Numbered from the stretch's first letter, positions 35,760 to 45,073 are shown. The stretch is DNA of 64,000 nucleotides from Sphingomonas sp. PsM26 (GCA_030433805.1 JARUXA010000001.1:1-64000), one strand, 5' to 3'. The notes: generated from the sequence alone by a model not told the origin. Numbers and translations: made by a program.

Positions 35760-36133
35760 GCGTAGTTATGGATGCGTCCGCGGTCCTTGCGATCCTCTTT
35801 GGGGAACGTGGCGCGGACGTGGCGGCCGCTTCGGCACGTGGCGCACGACTGTCCACGGTCAATCTCACCGAAATTCTAGAGAAGATCGCGCGCAGGACAG
35901 GCACGTGCGACGCGGTACTGCCGACACTTGCCGAACTGAAGATCGACATCGTTCCGTTCGATCAGCATCAGGCGCGCCTGGCGGCTGATCTCAAGCCCCG
36001 AGTTGGCAAGAATGACTCGTTTGCCGATCGTGCCTGCCTGTCTCTCGCGCTTGCTTCCGCGCTGCCGGTCGTTTCGGCTGATCGGGCCTGGGCCGACCTC
36101 GATATCGGAGTCGATATCCGCATGATCCGGTAA
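35756..36133 (+). CDS. vapC: PIN-domain toxin, VapC-like
   Basis: Predicted Mg-dependent ribonuclease toxin, 125 residues. Acidic active-site set: Asp6 in VVMDASAVLA, Glu in NLTEILEKI, Asp in FADRACLSLA, and Asp in SADRAWADL. All four positions are present, so it should be active. Overlaps the AbrB-type antitoxin gene by four bases. Chromosomal type II module between ispG and a transporter. Confidence 0.9.
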   Translation: MSVVMDASAVLAILFGERGADVAAASARGARLSTVNLTEILEKIARRTGTCDAVLPTLAELKIDIVPFDQHQARLAADLKPRVGKNDSFADRACLSLALASALPVVSADRAWADLDIGVDIRMIR

Positions 36134-36186
36134 TCCGCTTCTGCGTCATAGGTGACGTTGGTGGCGCTGCTCGCTATGGGGCGACG

Positions 36187-37080
36187 ATGCGGTCTGTTTC
36201 CTCATCGTTGGCCTTCTCCGTCGCCGCGATGGGAATTGCCACCTATTCGGCGATGGACGTCCTGATGAAGGGCCTCAGCATCACCAGCGGCGCGTATAGC
36301 GCGGTGCTGTGGCGCTCGTTCGTCGGGGTCATGCTGCTCGGCACGGTATTCCTGCTCAAGCGGCGGCGCTTCCCGGGGCGGGCGGCGTTGAAACTTCATG
36401 CGCTGCGCGGGGCGACCGGCGGGATCTCGGTGCTGCTGTTCTTCTGGGGGCTGGTTCGCGTGCCGATGGCGCAGGGCGTCGCGCTGACCTTCCTCGCACC
36501 GTTGATCGCCTTGTTCTTCGCCGCCGTGCTGCTCGGCGAGACGATCCGGCGCGCGGCGATCCTCGGATCGGTGATCGCGAGCCTCGGCGTCCTCGCGATC
36601 GCGGCGGGGGAAGTGCAGGCGCATGCCTCGACGGCGCATGTGCTCGGCTCGCTCGCGATCTTCGCGGCGTCGATCTTCTATGCGTATTCGCTGATCCTGC
36701 TGCGGCAACAGGCGCAGGTCGCCGATCCGCTTGAGGTCGCCTTGTTCACCAGCATCGTGCTCACCGGACTGTTGCTCGTCGGCGCCTGGTGGTTCGCCGC
36801 AGTCCCGAGCGTGGCGCAACTCCCCGCGATCGGCGGGGCGGCGGTGCTCGGGTCGATCTCGGCGATCGCGCTGGCGTGGGCGTACAGCCATGCCGAGGCG
36901 CAGGTGCTCGCCCCGGTCGAATATACCGCGTTCGTCTGGGCCGGGATGTTCGGCTGGTGGGTGTTCGACGAGCGCGTCTCACTCTACACCCTCGCCGGCG
37001 CGGCCCTCATCATCGCGGGCTGCATCTTCGCCATTCGCGGCACCGCCGCTCCCGCACCCCAGACCGAGGCCGCCGCATGA
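36187..37080 (+). CDS. EamA/DMT family transporter
   Basis: Inner-membrane drug/metabolite transporter, 297 residues, ten hydrophobic helices in two EamA repeats (about 10-140 and 150-290). TYSAMDVLMKGL and WRSFVGVMLLG are typical of the first repeat; PVEYTAFVWAGMFGWWVFDE of the second. Direction and substrate unknown. Overlaps the GNAT gene by ATGA. Confidence 0.9.
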   Translation: MRSVSSSLAFSVAAMGIATYSAMDVLMKGLSITSGAYSAVLWRSFVGVMLLGTVFLLKRRRFPGRAALKLHALRGATGGISVLLFFWGLVRVPMAQGVALTFLAPLIALFFAAVLLGETIRRAAILGSVIASLGVLAIAAGEVQAHASTAHVLGSLAIFAASIFYAYSLILLRQQAQVADPLEVALFTSIVLTGLLLVGAWWFAAVPSVAQLPAIGGAAVLGSISAIALAWAYSHAEAQVLAPVEYTAFVWAGMFGWWVFDERVSLYTLAGAALIIAGCIFAIRGTAAPAPQTEAAA

Positions 37081-37556
37081 TCGAAATCCGCCCCGCCACC
37101 GCCGACGATGTCGCGCTGATCCTGCATTTCGTCCATGAACTCGCCGAGTTCGAGCGCGCCGCCGACAAGGTCGTCGCGACCGAGCCGTTGCTCCACGACG
37201 CCCTGTTCGGCGCGCATCCCGCGGCCGAAGCCGCGATCGCATCGTTAAACGGGAAGCCGGTCGGGATGGCGCTGTTCTTCCACAATTTCTCGACCTGGAC
37301 CGGGTGGCGCGGGCTGTATCTCGAGGATCTCTACGTCACGCCGGAAGCGCGCGGCAGCGGGGTGGGCAAGGCGTTGCTCCAGCATCTCGCGGGTCTTGCG
37401 GTCGAGCGCGGCTGCACGCGGTTCGAATGGTCGGTGCTCGACTGGAACGAGAAGGCGATCGCCTTCTATCGCTCGATGGGGGCTGAGCCGATGGAGGAAT
37501 GGACCGTCTACCGAGTCACCGGCGATGCGCTGGCGAAGCTCGCGGACAAAAACTGA
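37077..37556 (+). CDS. GNAT family N-acetyltransferase
   Basis: 159 residues, similar in layout to diamine (spermidine/spermine-type) acetyltransferases: IRPATADDVALILHFVHELAEFER at the start, LYLEDLYVTPEARGSGVGKALL with the acetyl-CoA loop, and VLDWNEKAIAFYRSMGAEPMEEW at the end. Part of a four-base and three-base overlapping run with the transporter before it and the TfoX-like gene after it. Confidence 0.88.
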   Translation: MIEIRPATADDVALILHFVHELAEFERAADKVVATEPLLHDALFGAHPAAEAAIASLNGKPVGMALFFHNFSTWTGWRGLYLEDLYVTPEARGSGVGKALLQHLAGLAVERGCTRFEWSVLDWNEKAIAFYRSMGAEPMEEWTVYRVTGDALAKLADKN

Positions 37557-37912
37557 TGGCGGTCGACCCGGGATTGCTCGCTTGGGTCGAGGAAGCGCTC
37601 GCTCCGGTCGGAACCGTCACGAAGCGCGCGATGATGGGCGGTGCGACGCTCTATCTCGACGGCACGATCTTCGCGATCGTCGATGACGACCTGCTGTGGT
37701 TCAAGGCGGATGCGACAAGCGACGCAGTCTGGGATGACGCTGGCTGTGCGCGCTTCACCTATGAGATGGGCGAGGGGCGGACAGGTACGATGAACTACCG
37801 CCGCGCGCCGGATGACGTGTACGACGACGCGGACGCGCTGCGAGAGTGGGCGCTGCTGGCTGTTGCAGCGGGAGCGCGGGTGCCGGTCAAGCGGAAGAAG
37901 CCGCCCAAATAG
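37556..37912 (+). CDS. TfoX N-terminal domain protein
   Basis: 118 residues, single TfoX_N domain: KRAMMGGATLYLDGTIFAIVDDDLLWFKAD and FTYEMGEGRTGTMNYRRAPDDVYDD. There is no TfoX C-terminal domain. Related stand-alone domains have unknown function; a role in competence is not implied here. The start overlaps the GNAT stop (TGATG). The basic C-terminus is VKRKKPPK. Confidence 0.88.
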   Translation: MAVDPGLLAWVEEALAPVGTVTKRAMMGGATLYLDGTIFAIVDDDLLWFKADATSDAVWDDAGCARFTYEMGEGRTGTMNYRRAPDDVYDDADALREWALLAVAAGARVPVKRKKPPK

Positions 37913-37940
37913 CGCCGCGCCCGTCGCGCCGGGATATCGC

Positions 37941-38234
37941 TTATTCCGCGAGTGCTTCGATTGCCTCCGCCATCGCGACGTCCTTGTGCGACAGCCCGCC
38001 CGCATCATGCGTGGTGAGCGCGATGTCGACTCGGTTCCACACGTTGGACCATTCGGGATGATGGTCCGCTTTCTCCGCCAGCAGCGCGACGCGCGTCATG
38101 AATGCGAACGCCTCGCTGAAATCGGCGAAGGTGAAGCGCCGCGTGATCGCGTCGCGCGATTCGTCATAATCCCATTCGTCGAGCGTATCGAGCGCTGCTG
38201 CCCGGTCTTCGTCGTTGAGCGGCTCCACCGTCAC
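37941..38234 (-). CDS. phhB: Pterin-4a-carbinolamine dehydratase
   Basis: Dehydrates 4a-hydroxytetrahydrobiopterin. 97 residues from GTG 38234 ([20 protein letters not shown]). Active-site motif [27 protein letters not shown] is intact. The ATG nearby is out of frame, so a GTG start is needed. There is no phenylalanine hydroxylase gene beside it. Divergent from the zincin gene, 50 bases apart. Confidence 0.92.
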   Translation of the reverse strand: MTVEPLNDEDRAAALDTLDEWDYDESRDAITRRFTFADFSEAFAFMTRVALLAEKADHHPEWSNVWNRVDIALTTHDAGGLSHKDVAMAEAIEALAE

Positions 38235-38284
38235 ACATGCTCTCCCGCTGGCGCACCGTGCGCCATCACCGTAAGGCTTACCGC

Positions 38285-38692
38285 ATGGAGCAGCCCGATC
38301 AACTCCCGCCCGATGCCGAGACGATCGAAACGATCGCCCGCGCGACCATCGCGGGCCTGCCACGCGCGTTTCTCGACCATCTTGGCGACGTCGTGCTGCT
38401 GGTCGAGGACTTTGCCGACGACGAGACGCTCGACGCGCTCGGGATCGATGATCCGTACGATCTGACCGGCCTGTATCACGGTCACCCGATCGGCGAGAAA
38501 TCGTCGATGGAAAGCGGCGCACTGCCCGACCGGATCCATCTGTATCGGCGCGCGATCCTCGACGAATGGATCGCGACCGGGGTCGGGCTCACCGAATTGG
38601 TGCGGCATGTCACGATCCACGAGATCGGGCATCATTTCGGTCTGTCGGATGCCGACATGCATGCGCTGGAAGCGACGGTGTCGGACCAGTGA
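38285..38692 (+). CDS. Metallopeptidase family protein, zincin-like
   Basis: 135 residues of the small zincin family formerly called DUF1025. Zinc motif [11 protein letters not shown], with H112, E113 and H116. [19 protein letters not shown] and DLTGLYHG are typical of the family. Cytoplasmic, no signal peptide. Its substrate is unknown. The ccmA GTG overlaps its stop codon. Confidence 0.9.
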   Translation: MEQPDQLPPDAETIETIARATIAGLPRAFLDHLGDVVLLVEDFADDETLDALGIDDPYDLTGLYHGHPIGEKSSMESGALPDRIHLYRRAILDEWIATGVGLTELVRHVTIHEIGHHFGLSDADMHALEATVSDQ

Positions 38693-39288
38693 GCGACCCC
38701 ACCCCATCTGCGCTCGCATTCTCGGACGTCCGCTGCGTCCGTGGCGGGCGGATGCTGTTCGATGGCTTGTCCTTCTCGCTGCCTGCTGGCGCGGCGGGGC
38801 TGGTCGCGGGACCGAATGGCGTCGGCAAATCAAGCCTGATCCGCATCGCTGCCGGGTTGCTGCGTCCCGATGGGGGGACGATCGACTATCCGCCAACCCG
38901 TGCGCTGATGGCGGAGACGCACGCGTTCGATCCGGCCCGGCGGCTGATCGATGCGCTTACCTTCTGGGCGTCGCTCGATGCGGATCCTGCGCGCGCGCGC
39001 GACCGGGCGACCGATGCGCTGGCGGCGGTGCACCTGTCGGCGATTGCCGAAGTGCCGGTGCGGCTGTTGTCCACCGGGCAGCGCCGCCGCGCGGCGCTCG
39101 CACGCGTGGTCGCCAGCGGCGCGACCTTGTGGCTGCTCGACGAACCCGCCAACGGGCTCGACGTCGCGAGCGTTGCGGTGCTCGAACGGTTGATCGCGCG
39201 CCACCGTGCCAATGGCGGGATCGCGCTGGTCGCGACGCACATGCCGCTCGACCTGCCGGGCGCGCAGAGGATCACCCTGCCATGCTGA
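38689..39288 (+). CDS. ccmA: Cytochrome c biogenesis heme-exporter ATPase CcmA
   Basis: ATPase of the CcmABCD system that releases heme-loaded CcmE. 199 residues from GTG 38689. Walker A GPNGVGKS, signature LSTGQRRRAALARV, Walker B LWLLDEPANGLD. LSTGQ instead of LSGGQ is normal for CcmA. ccmB follows after seven bases; ccmC-ccmI are not in the window. Confidence 0.93.
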   Translation: MSDPTPSALAFSDVRCVRGGRMLFDGLSFSLPAGAAGLVAGPNGVGKSSLIRIAAGLLRPDGGTIDYPPTRALMAETHAFDPARRLIDALTFWASLDADPARARDRATDALAAVHLSAIAEVPVRLLSTGQRRRAALARVVASGATLWLLDEPANGLDVASVAVLERLIARHRANGGIALVATHMPLDLPGAQRITLPC

Positions 39289-39295
39289 TGCCATC

Positions 39296-39946
39296 ATGCT
39301 GACGCTGATCCTGCGCGACCTGCGGATCGGCTGGGCAAGCGGCGGGATCGTCAACGCGCTCGCCTTCTTCCTGCTCGTCACGATCCTGTTCCCGTTCGCG
39401 GTCGGCCCCGACACGGTGCTGCTCGCGCGGATCGGCGGCGGGGTGATCTGGGCGGCGGCGCTGCTCGCCGCGCTGATGCCGGTCGAGCGGCTGATCGGCC
39501 CCGACACCGAAAGCGGCGTGCTCGATCAGCTGGCGGTGCGCGGCATGAGCCTAGCGTCGGTCGCGGCGGCGAAGATCGTCGCGCACTGGCTCGGCTTCGG
39601 GCCGCCGCTGATGCTGGCCGCGGTGATCGCGGCGGGGTTGCTCGGGCTGCCGCTCGCGACGCTGGCGACGGTGGAGATCGGGTTGCTGATCGGCACCCCC
39701 GGCCTCGCGGCGCTCGCGGTGGCGACATCGGCGCTGGTGACGGGGTTGCGCGGGGCGGGATCGGTCGCGGGGCTGGTGATGCTGCCGCTCGCGGTGCCGC
39801 TGCTGATCTTCGGCGCGGGGTCGATCGAGGGGGTCGGGGGCGATGCGGGAACGGGTGCGCTCAAGCTGCTCGGCGCGGTCAGCCTGCTGTTGCTTGCGGG
39901 GGCACCGTTCGTTGCGGGTGCGGCGATGCGCTCGGCGATGGAGTGA
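39296..39946 (+). CDS. ccmB: Heme exporter protein CcmB
   Basis: 216-residue membrane subunit with six hydrophobic helices. Family features: LILRDLRIGWASGGIVNALAFFL at the N-terminus and LIGPDTESGVLDQLAVRGMS in the first loop. Pairs with CcmA. A second ATG upstream in frame (39206) belongs to shadow sequence inside ccmA. Confidence 0.93.
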   Translation: MLTLILRDLRIGWASGGIVNALAFFLLVTILFPFAVGPDTVLLARIGGGVIWAAALLAALMPVERLIGPDTESGVLDQLAVRGMSLASVAAAKIVAHWLGFGPPLMLAAVIAAGLLGLPLATLATVEIGLLIGTPGLAALAVATSALVTGLRGAGSVAGLVMLPLAVPLLIFGAGSIEGVGGDAGTGALKLLGAVSLLLLAGAPFVAGAAMRSAME

Positions 39947-40070
39947 GAGAATCGTGCGCACATGCGCCGATCAATGACATGTGACAACGTCTCTTGCGCC
40001 GGACGGGTTATGATGTAACATCCTCGCCAATCCCGGCGGAGACCGGGTGGTCTTAGGTGGAGATGAGCGC

Positions 40071-40745
40071 ATGGTTGCAGATCGCTATTCCCGGCCCGGT
40101 GGACTGAACCCCGGTGGCCTCGCCTTTGCGCTCGGCGCGAGCGGCGTGCTGCTGTTCGGGCTGTCGCTGACCGCTCCGCATTTCGTGCGGAATGTCGTTC
40201 CGACGATCGTCGCGACCAACATTCCGCTCCCGACCGATCCACCGCCGCCCGAGCACCCCAAGCCACAACCACAGAACGCGCTGCCGAAAACACAGGTGCC
40301 GCGACCGATCGACCATGTCGAGGTCACCGATCCGCCGATCCCGATCACCACCAGCGGCTTCACCGGGGTAAAGGTCGACCTTCCGCCAATCGGCGGTACC
40401 GCGACGACAGGCGATACCGGCGATGCCCGCACGATCCCACTGCCGCCGGTACCGATCCTGACCGCACCCCGGATCGACTCACGCTATCGCGACTTGTTCC
40501 AGCCCGCCTATCCCGCCGACGAACGGCTTGCCGAACATGAGGGTCGCGTGGTCGTGCGCGTCCTCGTCGGTGCGGACGGTCGGGTAAAGCAGGTCGAGGC
40601 GATCAGCGCCGCCTCACCCGCGTTCCTGGAAGCCACCCGCCGCCAGGCACTGACCAGATGGCGCTTCACCCCCGCAACGCGCGACGGCGTGCCGGTCGAG
40701 GCATGGCAGCAGATGGCGGTGCGCTTCCAGCTCGGGCAGGAATAG
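40071..40745 (+). CDS. TonB-like energy transducer
   Basis: 224 residues from ATG 40071. One N-terminal membrane helix (about 16-38), a Pro-rich spacer (LPTDPPPPEHPKPQPQ), and a C-terminal TonB domain (about 135-224, YPADERLAEHEGRVVVRVLVGADGRVKQVEAI and ALTRWRFTPATRDGVPVEAW). No exbBD adjacent; it may use ExbBD elsewhere to energise a TonB receptor, or act in another envelope task. GGTGGAG lies about ten bases before the start. Confidence 0.88.
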   Translation: MVADRYSRPGGLNPGGLAFALGASGVLLFGLSLTAPHFVRNVVPTIVATNIPLPTDPPPPEHPKPQPQNALPKTQVPRPIDHVEVTDPPIPITTSGFTGVKVDLPPIGGTATTGDTGDARTIPLPPVPILTAPRIDSRYRDLFQPAYPADERLAEHEGRVVVRVLVGADGRVKQVEAISAASPAFLEATRRQALTRWRFTPATRDGVPVEAWQQMAVRFQLGQE

Positions 40746-40796
40746 CGTGCGCGGGCGGGGCTGGCGCAGCCCCCCGCCCGCGCCTATCTCTGTGCG

Positions 40797-41147
40797 ATGA
40801 AATTCCTGCAGTACCTCTCGCCCAAGCAGGCGTTCCGCGATGTGAAGTCGTATGTGACGACGCGGCGGCCGCATCAGCTCGGTTTCATGGGGGTGGCGCT
40901 CGCGCTGACCTATGTGATGATCATGGGCGTGATCTATGAATCGCGGATCCCGCCCAAGCCGTATCACCGCGACATCATCTATGTGCAGAACTGGCGGCTC
41001 GACCGTACCGATGCGCAGATCATCGCGCAGCAGAAGATCGACAGCGCGGAGAAGGCCAAGCAGGACGCCGAACTCAAGCGGCTCCAGGACGAACGCAAGG
41101 CGCAGTTCAAGAAGGTGAACGACGGGCTGAAGGCCTGGGGGATCTAG
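40797..41147 (+). CDS. Hypothetical single-pass membrane protein
   Basis: 116 residues, not recognised beyond sphingomonad-type conservation. One membrane helix about 28-47 (LGFMGVALALTYVMIMGVIY). The outside/periplasmic part carries IPPKPYHRDIIYVQNWRLDRTDAQIIAQQK. A charged coiled-coil tail follows (DSAEKAKQDAELKRLQDERKAQFKKV). It sits two bases before ribD and so may be co-transcribed with the riboflavin genes, but its content gives no link to riboflavin. Confidence 0.78.
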   Translation: MKFLQYLSPKQAFRDVKSYVTTRRPHQLGFMGVALALTYVMIMGVIYESRIPPKPYHRDIIYVQNWRLDRTDAQIIAQQKIDSAEKAKQDAELKRLQDERKAQFKKVNDGLKAWGI

Positions 41148-41149
41148 CC

Positions 41150-42166
41150 ATGAGCGACCAGCGCTGGATGGACGCGGCGCTCGCGCTGGCGTCGCGCGGG
41201 CGCGGGCGGACTGCGCCCAACCCCAACGTCGGCTGCATCATCGTGGCGGACCAGAAGGTTGTCGGGCGCGGCTGGACGCAGCCGGGCGGGCGTCCGCATG
41301 CCGAGGCGATGGCGCTCGCACAGGCGGGCGAAAAGTCGCGCGGCGCAACTGTTTACGTGACACTCGAGCCCTGCGCGCATCTGTCGCCGCGTGGCCCCGC
41401 GTGCGCGGACCTGTTGATCCTGTCCAATGTCGCGCGCGTGGTCATCGCGATGGGTGATCCGGACGCCCGAACCAACGGTGCCGGGATCGCACGGTTGCGC
41501 GAGGCTGGAATCACCGTTGATGTTGGAATTGGTGACGCGGCTGCGCGTCGGCAGATCGCGGGGTTCCTGACCCGCCAGTCGCAGCAGCGGCCGCATGTCA
41601 CGCTCAAATTGGCGTTGTCGCTCGACGGCGCGATGGCGCTGGGTTCGGGTGTTAGCAAGTGGATCACCGGCCCACAGGCGCGCGCGCACGCACATCTCGA
41701 ACGCGCGCGGCATGAGGCGATTCTGGTCGGTCGCGCGACGATCGAGGCGGATGCGCCGACGCTGGACGTCCGGCTCGATGGTCTCGCAGAGCGTGCGCCG
41801 CGGCGGTTGATCCTGTCGCATACGCCTGCGTTCGCGCACCCCGATGCCGGGGTAGCGTGGGAAAACCTTGCCGCGCCCGACGCGATCGGGGCGCTCGATG
41901 CGGTCGATCATCTGCTGATCGAAGGCGGGCCGACGACGGCTGCCGCCTTCCTCGCCGCCGATCTGGTGGACCGACTGCTGCTGTACCGCGCGCCGATCCT
42001 GGTCGGCGGGGGGCGCACCTTGCCCGACATCGGGCTGACCGATCTGGCAGCGGCGCATGGCCGCTGGGTCTTGACCGATGCACGCGCGCTTGGCAGCGAC
42101 CGGCTCGAGGTTTACGAATGCGTAAGGGAGCGCGCCGGGACGGTAACGCCGGGCGCTGGAGAATAA
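41150..42166 (+). CDS. ribD: Bifunctional riboflavin deaminase/reductase RibD
   Basis: Deaminates and then reduces the pyrimidine intermediate of riboflavin synthesis. 338 residues. The deaminase zinc site is HAEAMALAQAG and TLEPCAHLSPRGPACADLL (about 1-145); the reductase domain (about 147-338) begins RPHVTLKLALSLDGAMALGSG. First of ribD-ribE-ribB(X)-ribH. I saw no FMN riboswitch upstream. Confidence 0.96.
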   Translation: MSDQRWMDAALALASRGRGRTAPNPNVGCIIVADQKVVGRGWTQPGGRPHAEAMALAQAGEKSRGATVYVTLEPCAHLSPRGPACADLLILSNVARVVIAMGDPDARTNGAGIARLREAGITVDVGIGDAAARRQIAGFLTRQSQQRPHVTLKLALSLDGAMALGSGVSKWITGPQARAHAHLERARHEAILVGRATIEADAPTLDVRLDGLAERAPRRLILSHTPAFAHPDAGVAWENLAAPDAIGALDAVDHLLIEGGPTTAAAFLAADLVDRLLLYRAPILVGGGRTLPDIGLTDLAAAHGRWVLTDARALGSDRLEVYECVRERAGTVTPGAGE

Positions 42167-42169
42167 GCG

Positions 42170-42802
42170 ATGTTCACCGGGATCATTACCGACGTCGGCA
42201 CGATCGACCGGGTCGAGCAACGCGGCGACCTGCGCGTCATCGTCGCGACCGGCTATGACATGGCGGGCGTCGATCTCGGCGCGTCGATCGCCTGTTCGGG
42301 CGTTTGCCTGACTGTCGTCGACAAGGGAGCGGGCGGCGGTACAGGCGGCGGTGCGAGCGGCTGGTTCGCCGCGGACGTGTCGGGCGAGACGCTGTCGCGC
42401 ACCGCCGCCGGGCAATGGACCGCGGGCGCGAAGCTCAACCTAGAACGGGCGCTCAAACTCGGCGAGGAACTCGGCGGGCATATCGTCACGGGGCATGTCG
42501 ACGGGATCGGCGAGATCGTCTCGGTCACGGCCGAGGGCGGATCGCACCGTGTCGTGATCGCGGCGGGGCCGGACATCGCACCGTTTGTCGCACCCAAGGG
42601 ATCGATCACGCTCGACGGGGTATCGCTCACCGTCAACAGCGTCGAAGACGAGCCCGAACGCGTGTTGATCGGGGTCAATCTGATCCCGCACACCGCCGCG
42701 GTCACCACCCTCGGCAGTCTTCACGCCGGTTCGCCGATTAATATCGAGATCGACGTGCTGGCCAGGTATCTCAAGCGCATGGAGCATTATCGTGGCCGCT
42801 AA
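42170..42802 (+). CDS. ribE: Riboflavin synthase alpha subunit
   Basis: Converts two lumazine molecules to riboflavin and pyrimidine. 210 residues with two homologous barrels: MFTGIITDVGTIDRVEQ at the start, SIACSGVCLTV, and KGSITLDGVSLTVNSVEDE in the second. Starts three bases after ribD and overlaps ribB(X) by 11 bases. Confidence 0.96.
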   Translation: MFTGIITDVGTIDRVEQRGDLRVIVATGYDMAGVDLGASIACSGVCLTVVDKGAGGGTGGGASGWFAADVSGETLSRTAAGQWTAGAKLNLERALKLGEELGGHIVTGHVDGIGEIVSVTAEGGSHRVVIAAGPDIAPFVAPKGSITLDGVSLTVNSVEDEPERVLIGVNLIPHTAAVTTLGSLHAGSPINIEIDVLARYLKRMEHYRGR

Positions 42803-43955
42803 CCCGTCCTCCGGTCCCGAAGTCGCGCGGCTGCGCCACGGCTTCCTGTCCTCGCCAGAGGAACTGATCGACGAGGCCAAGAACGGCCGGATGTTCATCC
42901 TGGTCGATGACGAGGATCGCGAGAACGAGGGCGACCTCGTCATCCCCGCGCAGATGGCTACCCCTGAGAAGATCAACTTCATGGCCAAGCACGGCCGTGG
43001 TCTGATCTGCCTCGCGATGACAAAGAAGCGCGTCGAGGAACTCGGCCTCGGGCTGATGAGCCGTCACAATGGCACGCGGCACGAAACCGCCTTCACCACT
43101 TCGATCGAGGCGCGGGACGGCGTAACGACCGGCATCTCCGCCGCCGACCGCGCGCGGACCATCTCGGTCGCGATCGATTCGTCCAAGGGCAAGGACGAGA
43201 TCGTCACACCGGGTCACGTCTTCCCGCTGGTCGCGCGCGATGGCGGGGTGCTGGTGCGCGCGGGCCATACCGAGGCGGCGGTCGATGTGTCGCGGCTCGC
43301 GGGGCTCAATCCCTCGGGCGTGATCTGCGAGATCATGAACGAGGACGGCACGATGAGCCGGCTCGACGACCTCGTGGCGTTCGCACAACTCCACAATCTC
43401 AAGATCGGGACGATCCGCGACCTGATCGCCTATCGCCGCCGCCACGACCATCTCGTCGAGAAGCGCGCCGAAATGGCGTTCGACTCGCGCTGGGGTGGCC
43501 AATGGAAGGCGATGACCTTCCACAACAAGGCGACCGGCGACGAGACGATCGCGCTGGTCAAGGGCCGGATCGACCCCGCCAAGCCCACTCTGGTGCGGAT
43601 GCACACCATGTCGACCTTCGTCGATGTCTTCGGCGAGGAAAACGAACGATCGGGGCTGCTGTCACGCTCGATGGAGCTGATCGGCGAGGAAGGCGCAGGC
43701 GTGATCGTCGTGATCAACCGGCCGATGAAGGATTCGCTCACGCGCTTCATCAAGCTGCGCGGCGAGGGCAAGGGCGCTGGCGCGCCCGAGGTCGAGGAAC
43801 TCCGCGATTACGGCGTCGGCGCGCAGATCCTTGCCGAGCTCGGGGTCGAGGAAATGATCCTGCTCACCAACACGCATCACGCGCTCGTCGGGCTCGAAGG
43901 TTACGGCCTGTCGATCGTCGACGAACGTTCCATCCCCGGTACGGGCGGAGAATAA
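42792..43955 (+). CDS. ribB: 3,4-dihydroxy-2-butanone-4-phosphate synthase with degenerate RibA-like domain
   Basis: 387 residues from a GTG start at 42792. The DHBP synthase half (about 1-210) is intact: [39 protein letters not shown] and [21 protein letters not shown]. The second half aligns with GTP cyclohydrolase II, but the zinc site normally read as SECLTGD...RCDCG is replaced by [18 protein letters not shown]. It lacks all three cysteines, so GTP cyclohydrolase activity is unlikely. This matches the RibBX-type proteins known in proteobacteria. A separate GTP cyclohydrolase II must be elsewhere. Overlaps ribH by one base (TAATG). Confidence 0.92.
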   Translation: MAANPSSGPEVARLRHGFLSSPEELIDEAKNGRMFILVDDEDRENEGDLVIPAQMATPEKINFMAKHGRGLICLAMTKKRVEELGLGLMSRHNGTRHETAFTTSIEARDGVTTGISAADRARTISVAIDSSKGKDEIVTPGHVFPLVARDGGVLVRAGHTEAAVDVSRLAGLNPSGVICEIMNEDGTMSRLDDLVAFAQLHNLKIGTIRDLIAYRRRHDHLVEKRAEMAFDSRWGGQWKAMTFHNKATGDETIALVKGRIDPAKPTLVRMHTMSTFVDVFGEENERSGLLSRSMELIGEEGAGVIVVINRPMKDSLTRFIKLRGEGKGAGAPEVEELRDYGVGAQILAELGVEEMILLTNTHHALVGLEGYGLSIVDERSIPGTGGE

Positions 43956-44374
43956 TGGCCAAGATCCTCATCGTCGAAGCGCGGTTTTACGACCATCTCA
44001 ACGACCTGCTGCTCGAAGGCGCGCGCGCCGCGATCGAGGAGGCGGGGCACAGCCATGAGACGATCACCGTCCCCGGTGCGCTCGAGATTCCGGGCGCGGT
44101 CGCGCTTGCGGCGGATAGCGGCGACTATGACGGGTTCGTCGCGCTGGGTGTGGTGATCCGCGGCGAGACCTATCATTTCGAGATCGTCGCGGGCGAGAGC
44201 GCGCGCGGGCTGATGGCGCTGTCGATGGACGGTCTCGCGATCGGCAACGGCATCCTGACGACCGAGAACGAAGCGCAGGCGCTGACGCGCGCACGGCGGG
44301 ACGAGAAGGACAAGGGCGGCGAGGCGGCGAAGGCGGCGATCGCCATGATGACGCTCAAGACGCGGTTCGGCTGA
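43955..44374 (+). CDS. ribH: 6,7-dimethyl-8-ribityllumazine synthase
   Basis: Condenses DHBP with the ribitylamino-pyrimidine to lumazine. 139 residues. Landmarks: EARFYDH at the phosphate site, [15 protein letters not shown], and [23 protein letters not shown] with the active-site histidine. A compact form without N-terminal extension. Last riboflavin gene; a GNAT gene follows by seven bases. Confidence 0.96.
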   Translation: MAKILIVEARFYDHLNDLLLEGARAAIEEAGHSHETITVPGALEIPGAVALAADSGDYDGFVALGVVIRGETYHFEIVAGESARGLMALSMDGLAIGNGILTTENEAQALTRARRDEKDKGGEAAKAAIAMMTLKTRFG

Positions 44375-44381
44375 GCGTCGC

Positions 44382-44927
44382 GTGGTAAACGGGCCGATCC
44401 TGTTTACCGAACGGCTGATCCTCCGCCCGCTCGCGGCGGAGGATGCGGAAGGCTGGTATGCGTTCTGTGCCGACCCGGTGACGATGCGGCATCTGGGCGG
44501 GGTGCAGGACCGCAGCACCGCGTGGCGCTCGCTGTGTATCATGGCGGGCGCGTGGCAGATTCGCGGGTTCTCGATGTTCTCGCTGATCGAACGCACCACC
44601 GGGCGCTGGGTCGGGCGCGTCGGGCCGTGGATGCCCGAGGGCTGGCCGGGGACCGAGGTCGGCTGGGGTGTCGCGCGCGAGTTTGCGGGCCGGGGTTTTG
44701 CGCGTGAAGCGGCGGTGGCGACGATCGACTATGCGTTCGACGTGCTGGGCTGGGACGACGTGATCCACACGATCGCACCGGACAACATTGAATCTGCCGC
44801 GCTGGCGGCACGGCTTGGGTCGGTCAATCGTGGGCCAACGCAATTGCCTGCCCCGCTTGCGCATTTGCCCGTGGATGCGTGGGGGCAGACGGCGGCGGAA
44901 TGGCGCGCGCGGGCGCGATCCAGGTAA
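44382..44927 (+). CDS. GNAT family acetyltransferase (RimJ/RimL-type)
   Basis: 181 residues from GTG 44382. TERLILRPLAAEDAEGW is the RimJ/RimL-like N-terminus; GWGVAREFAGRGFAREAAVATIDYAF forms the acetyl-CoA loop; IHTIAPDNIESAALAARLGSV follows. Seven bases after ribH, so probably in the same transcript. Substrate unknown. Confidence 0.87.
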   Translation: MVNGPILFTERLILRPLAAEDAEGWYAFCADPVTMRHLGGVQDRSTAWRSLCIMAGAWQIRGFSMFSLIERTTGRWVGRVGPWMPEGWPGTEVGWGVAREFAGRGFAREAAVATIDYAFDVLGWDDVIHTIAPDNIESAALAARLGSVNRGPTQLPAPLAHLPVDAWGQTAAEWRARARSR

Positions 44928-44947
44928 TCTGGATCTTCATAGTTAGC

Positions 44948-45054
44948 GCTTCCCCGGCGAAGGCCGGGGGCCAGTTGCGCAGGCGCTGGTAAGCAAGCGC
45001 AGCGCCTGAACTTCTCAGGTCTCGCTACTGGGCCCCGGCCTTCGCCGGGGAAGC
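44948..45054. repeat. 28-bp inverted repeat (family 2)
   Basis: Left arm 44948-44975 and right arm 45027-45054 are reverse complements with one mismatch. The arms match the 9364-9469 element (GCTTCCCCGGCGAAGGCCGG core). Lies between the riboflavin operon and the P450 gene, where it may end transcription. Confidence 0.88.
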
Positions 45055-45073
45055 ATGACAGGGGGCTGCCCCC

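Noticed and set aside
38566..38688. Upstream extension of ccmA to an ATG at 38566
   Set aside because: It would lie inside the zincin gene; the GTG at 38689 with a 4-base overlap fits CcmA length and start.
41000..41150. Possible FMN riboswitch before ribD
   Set aside because: The upstream sequence is coding for the 116-residue membrane protein and shows no RFN consensus.
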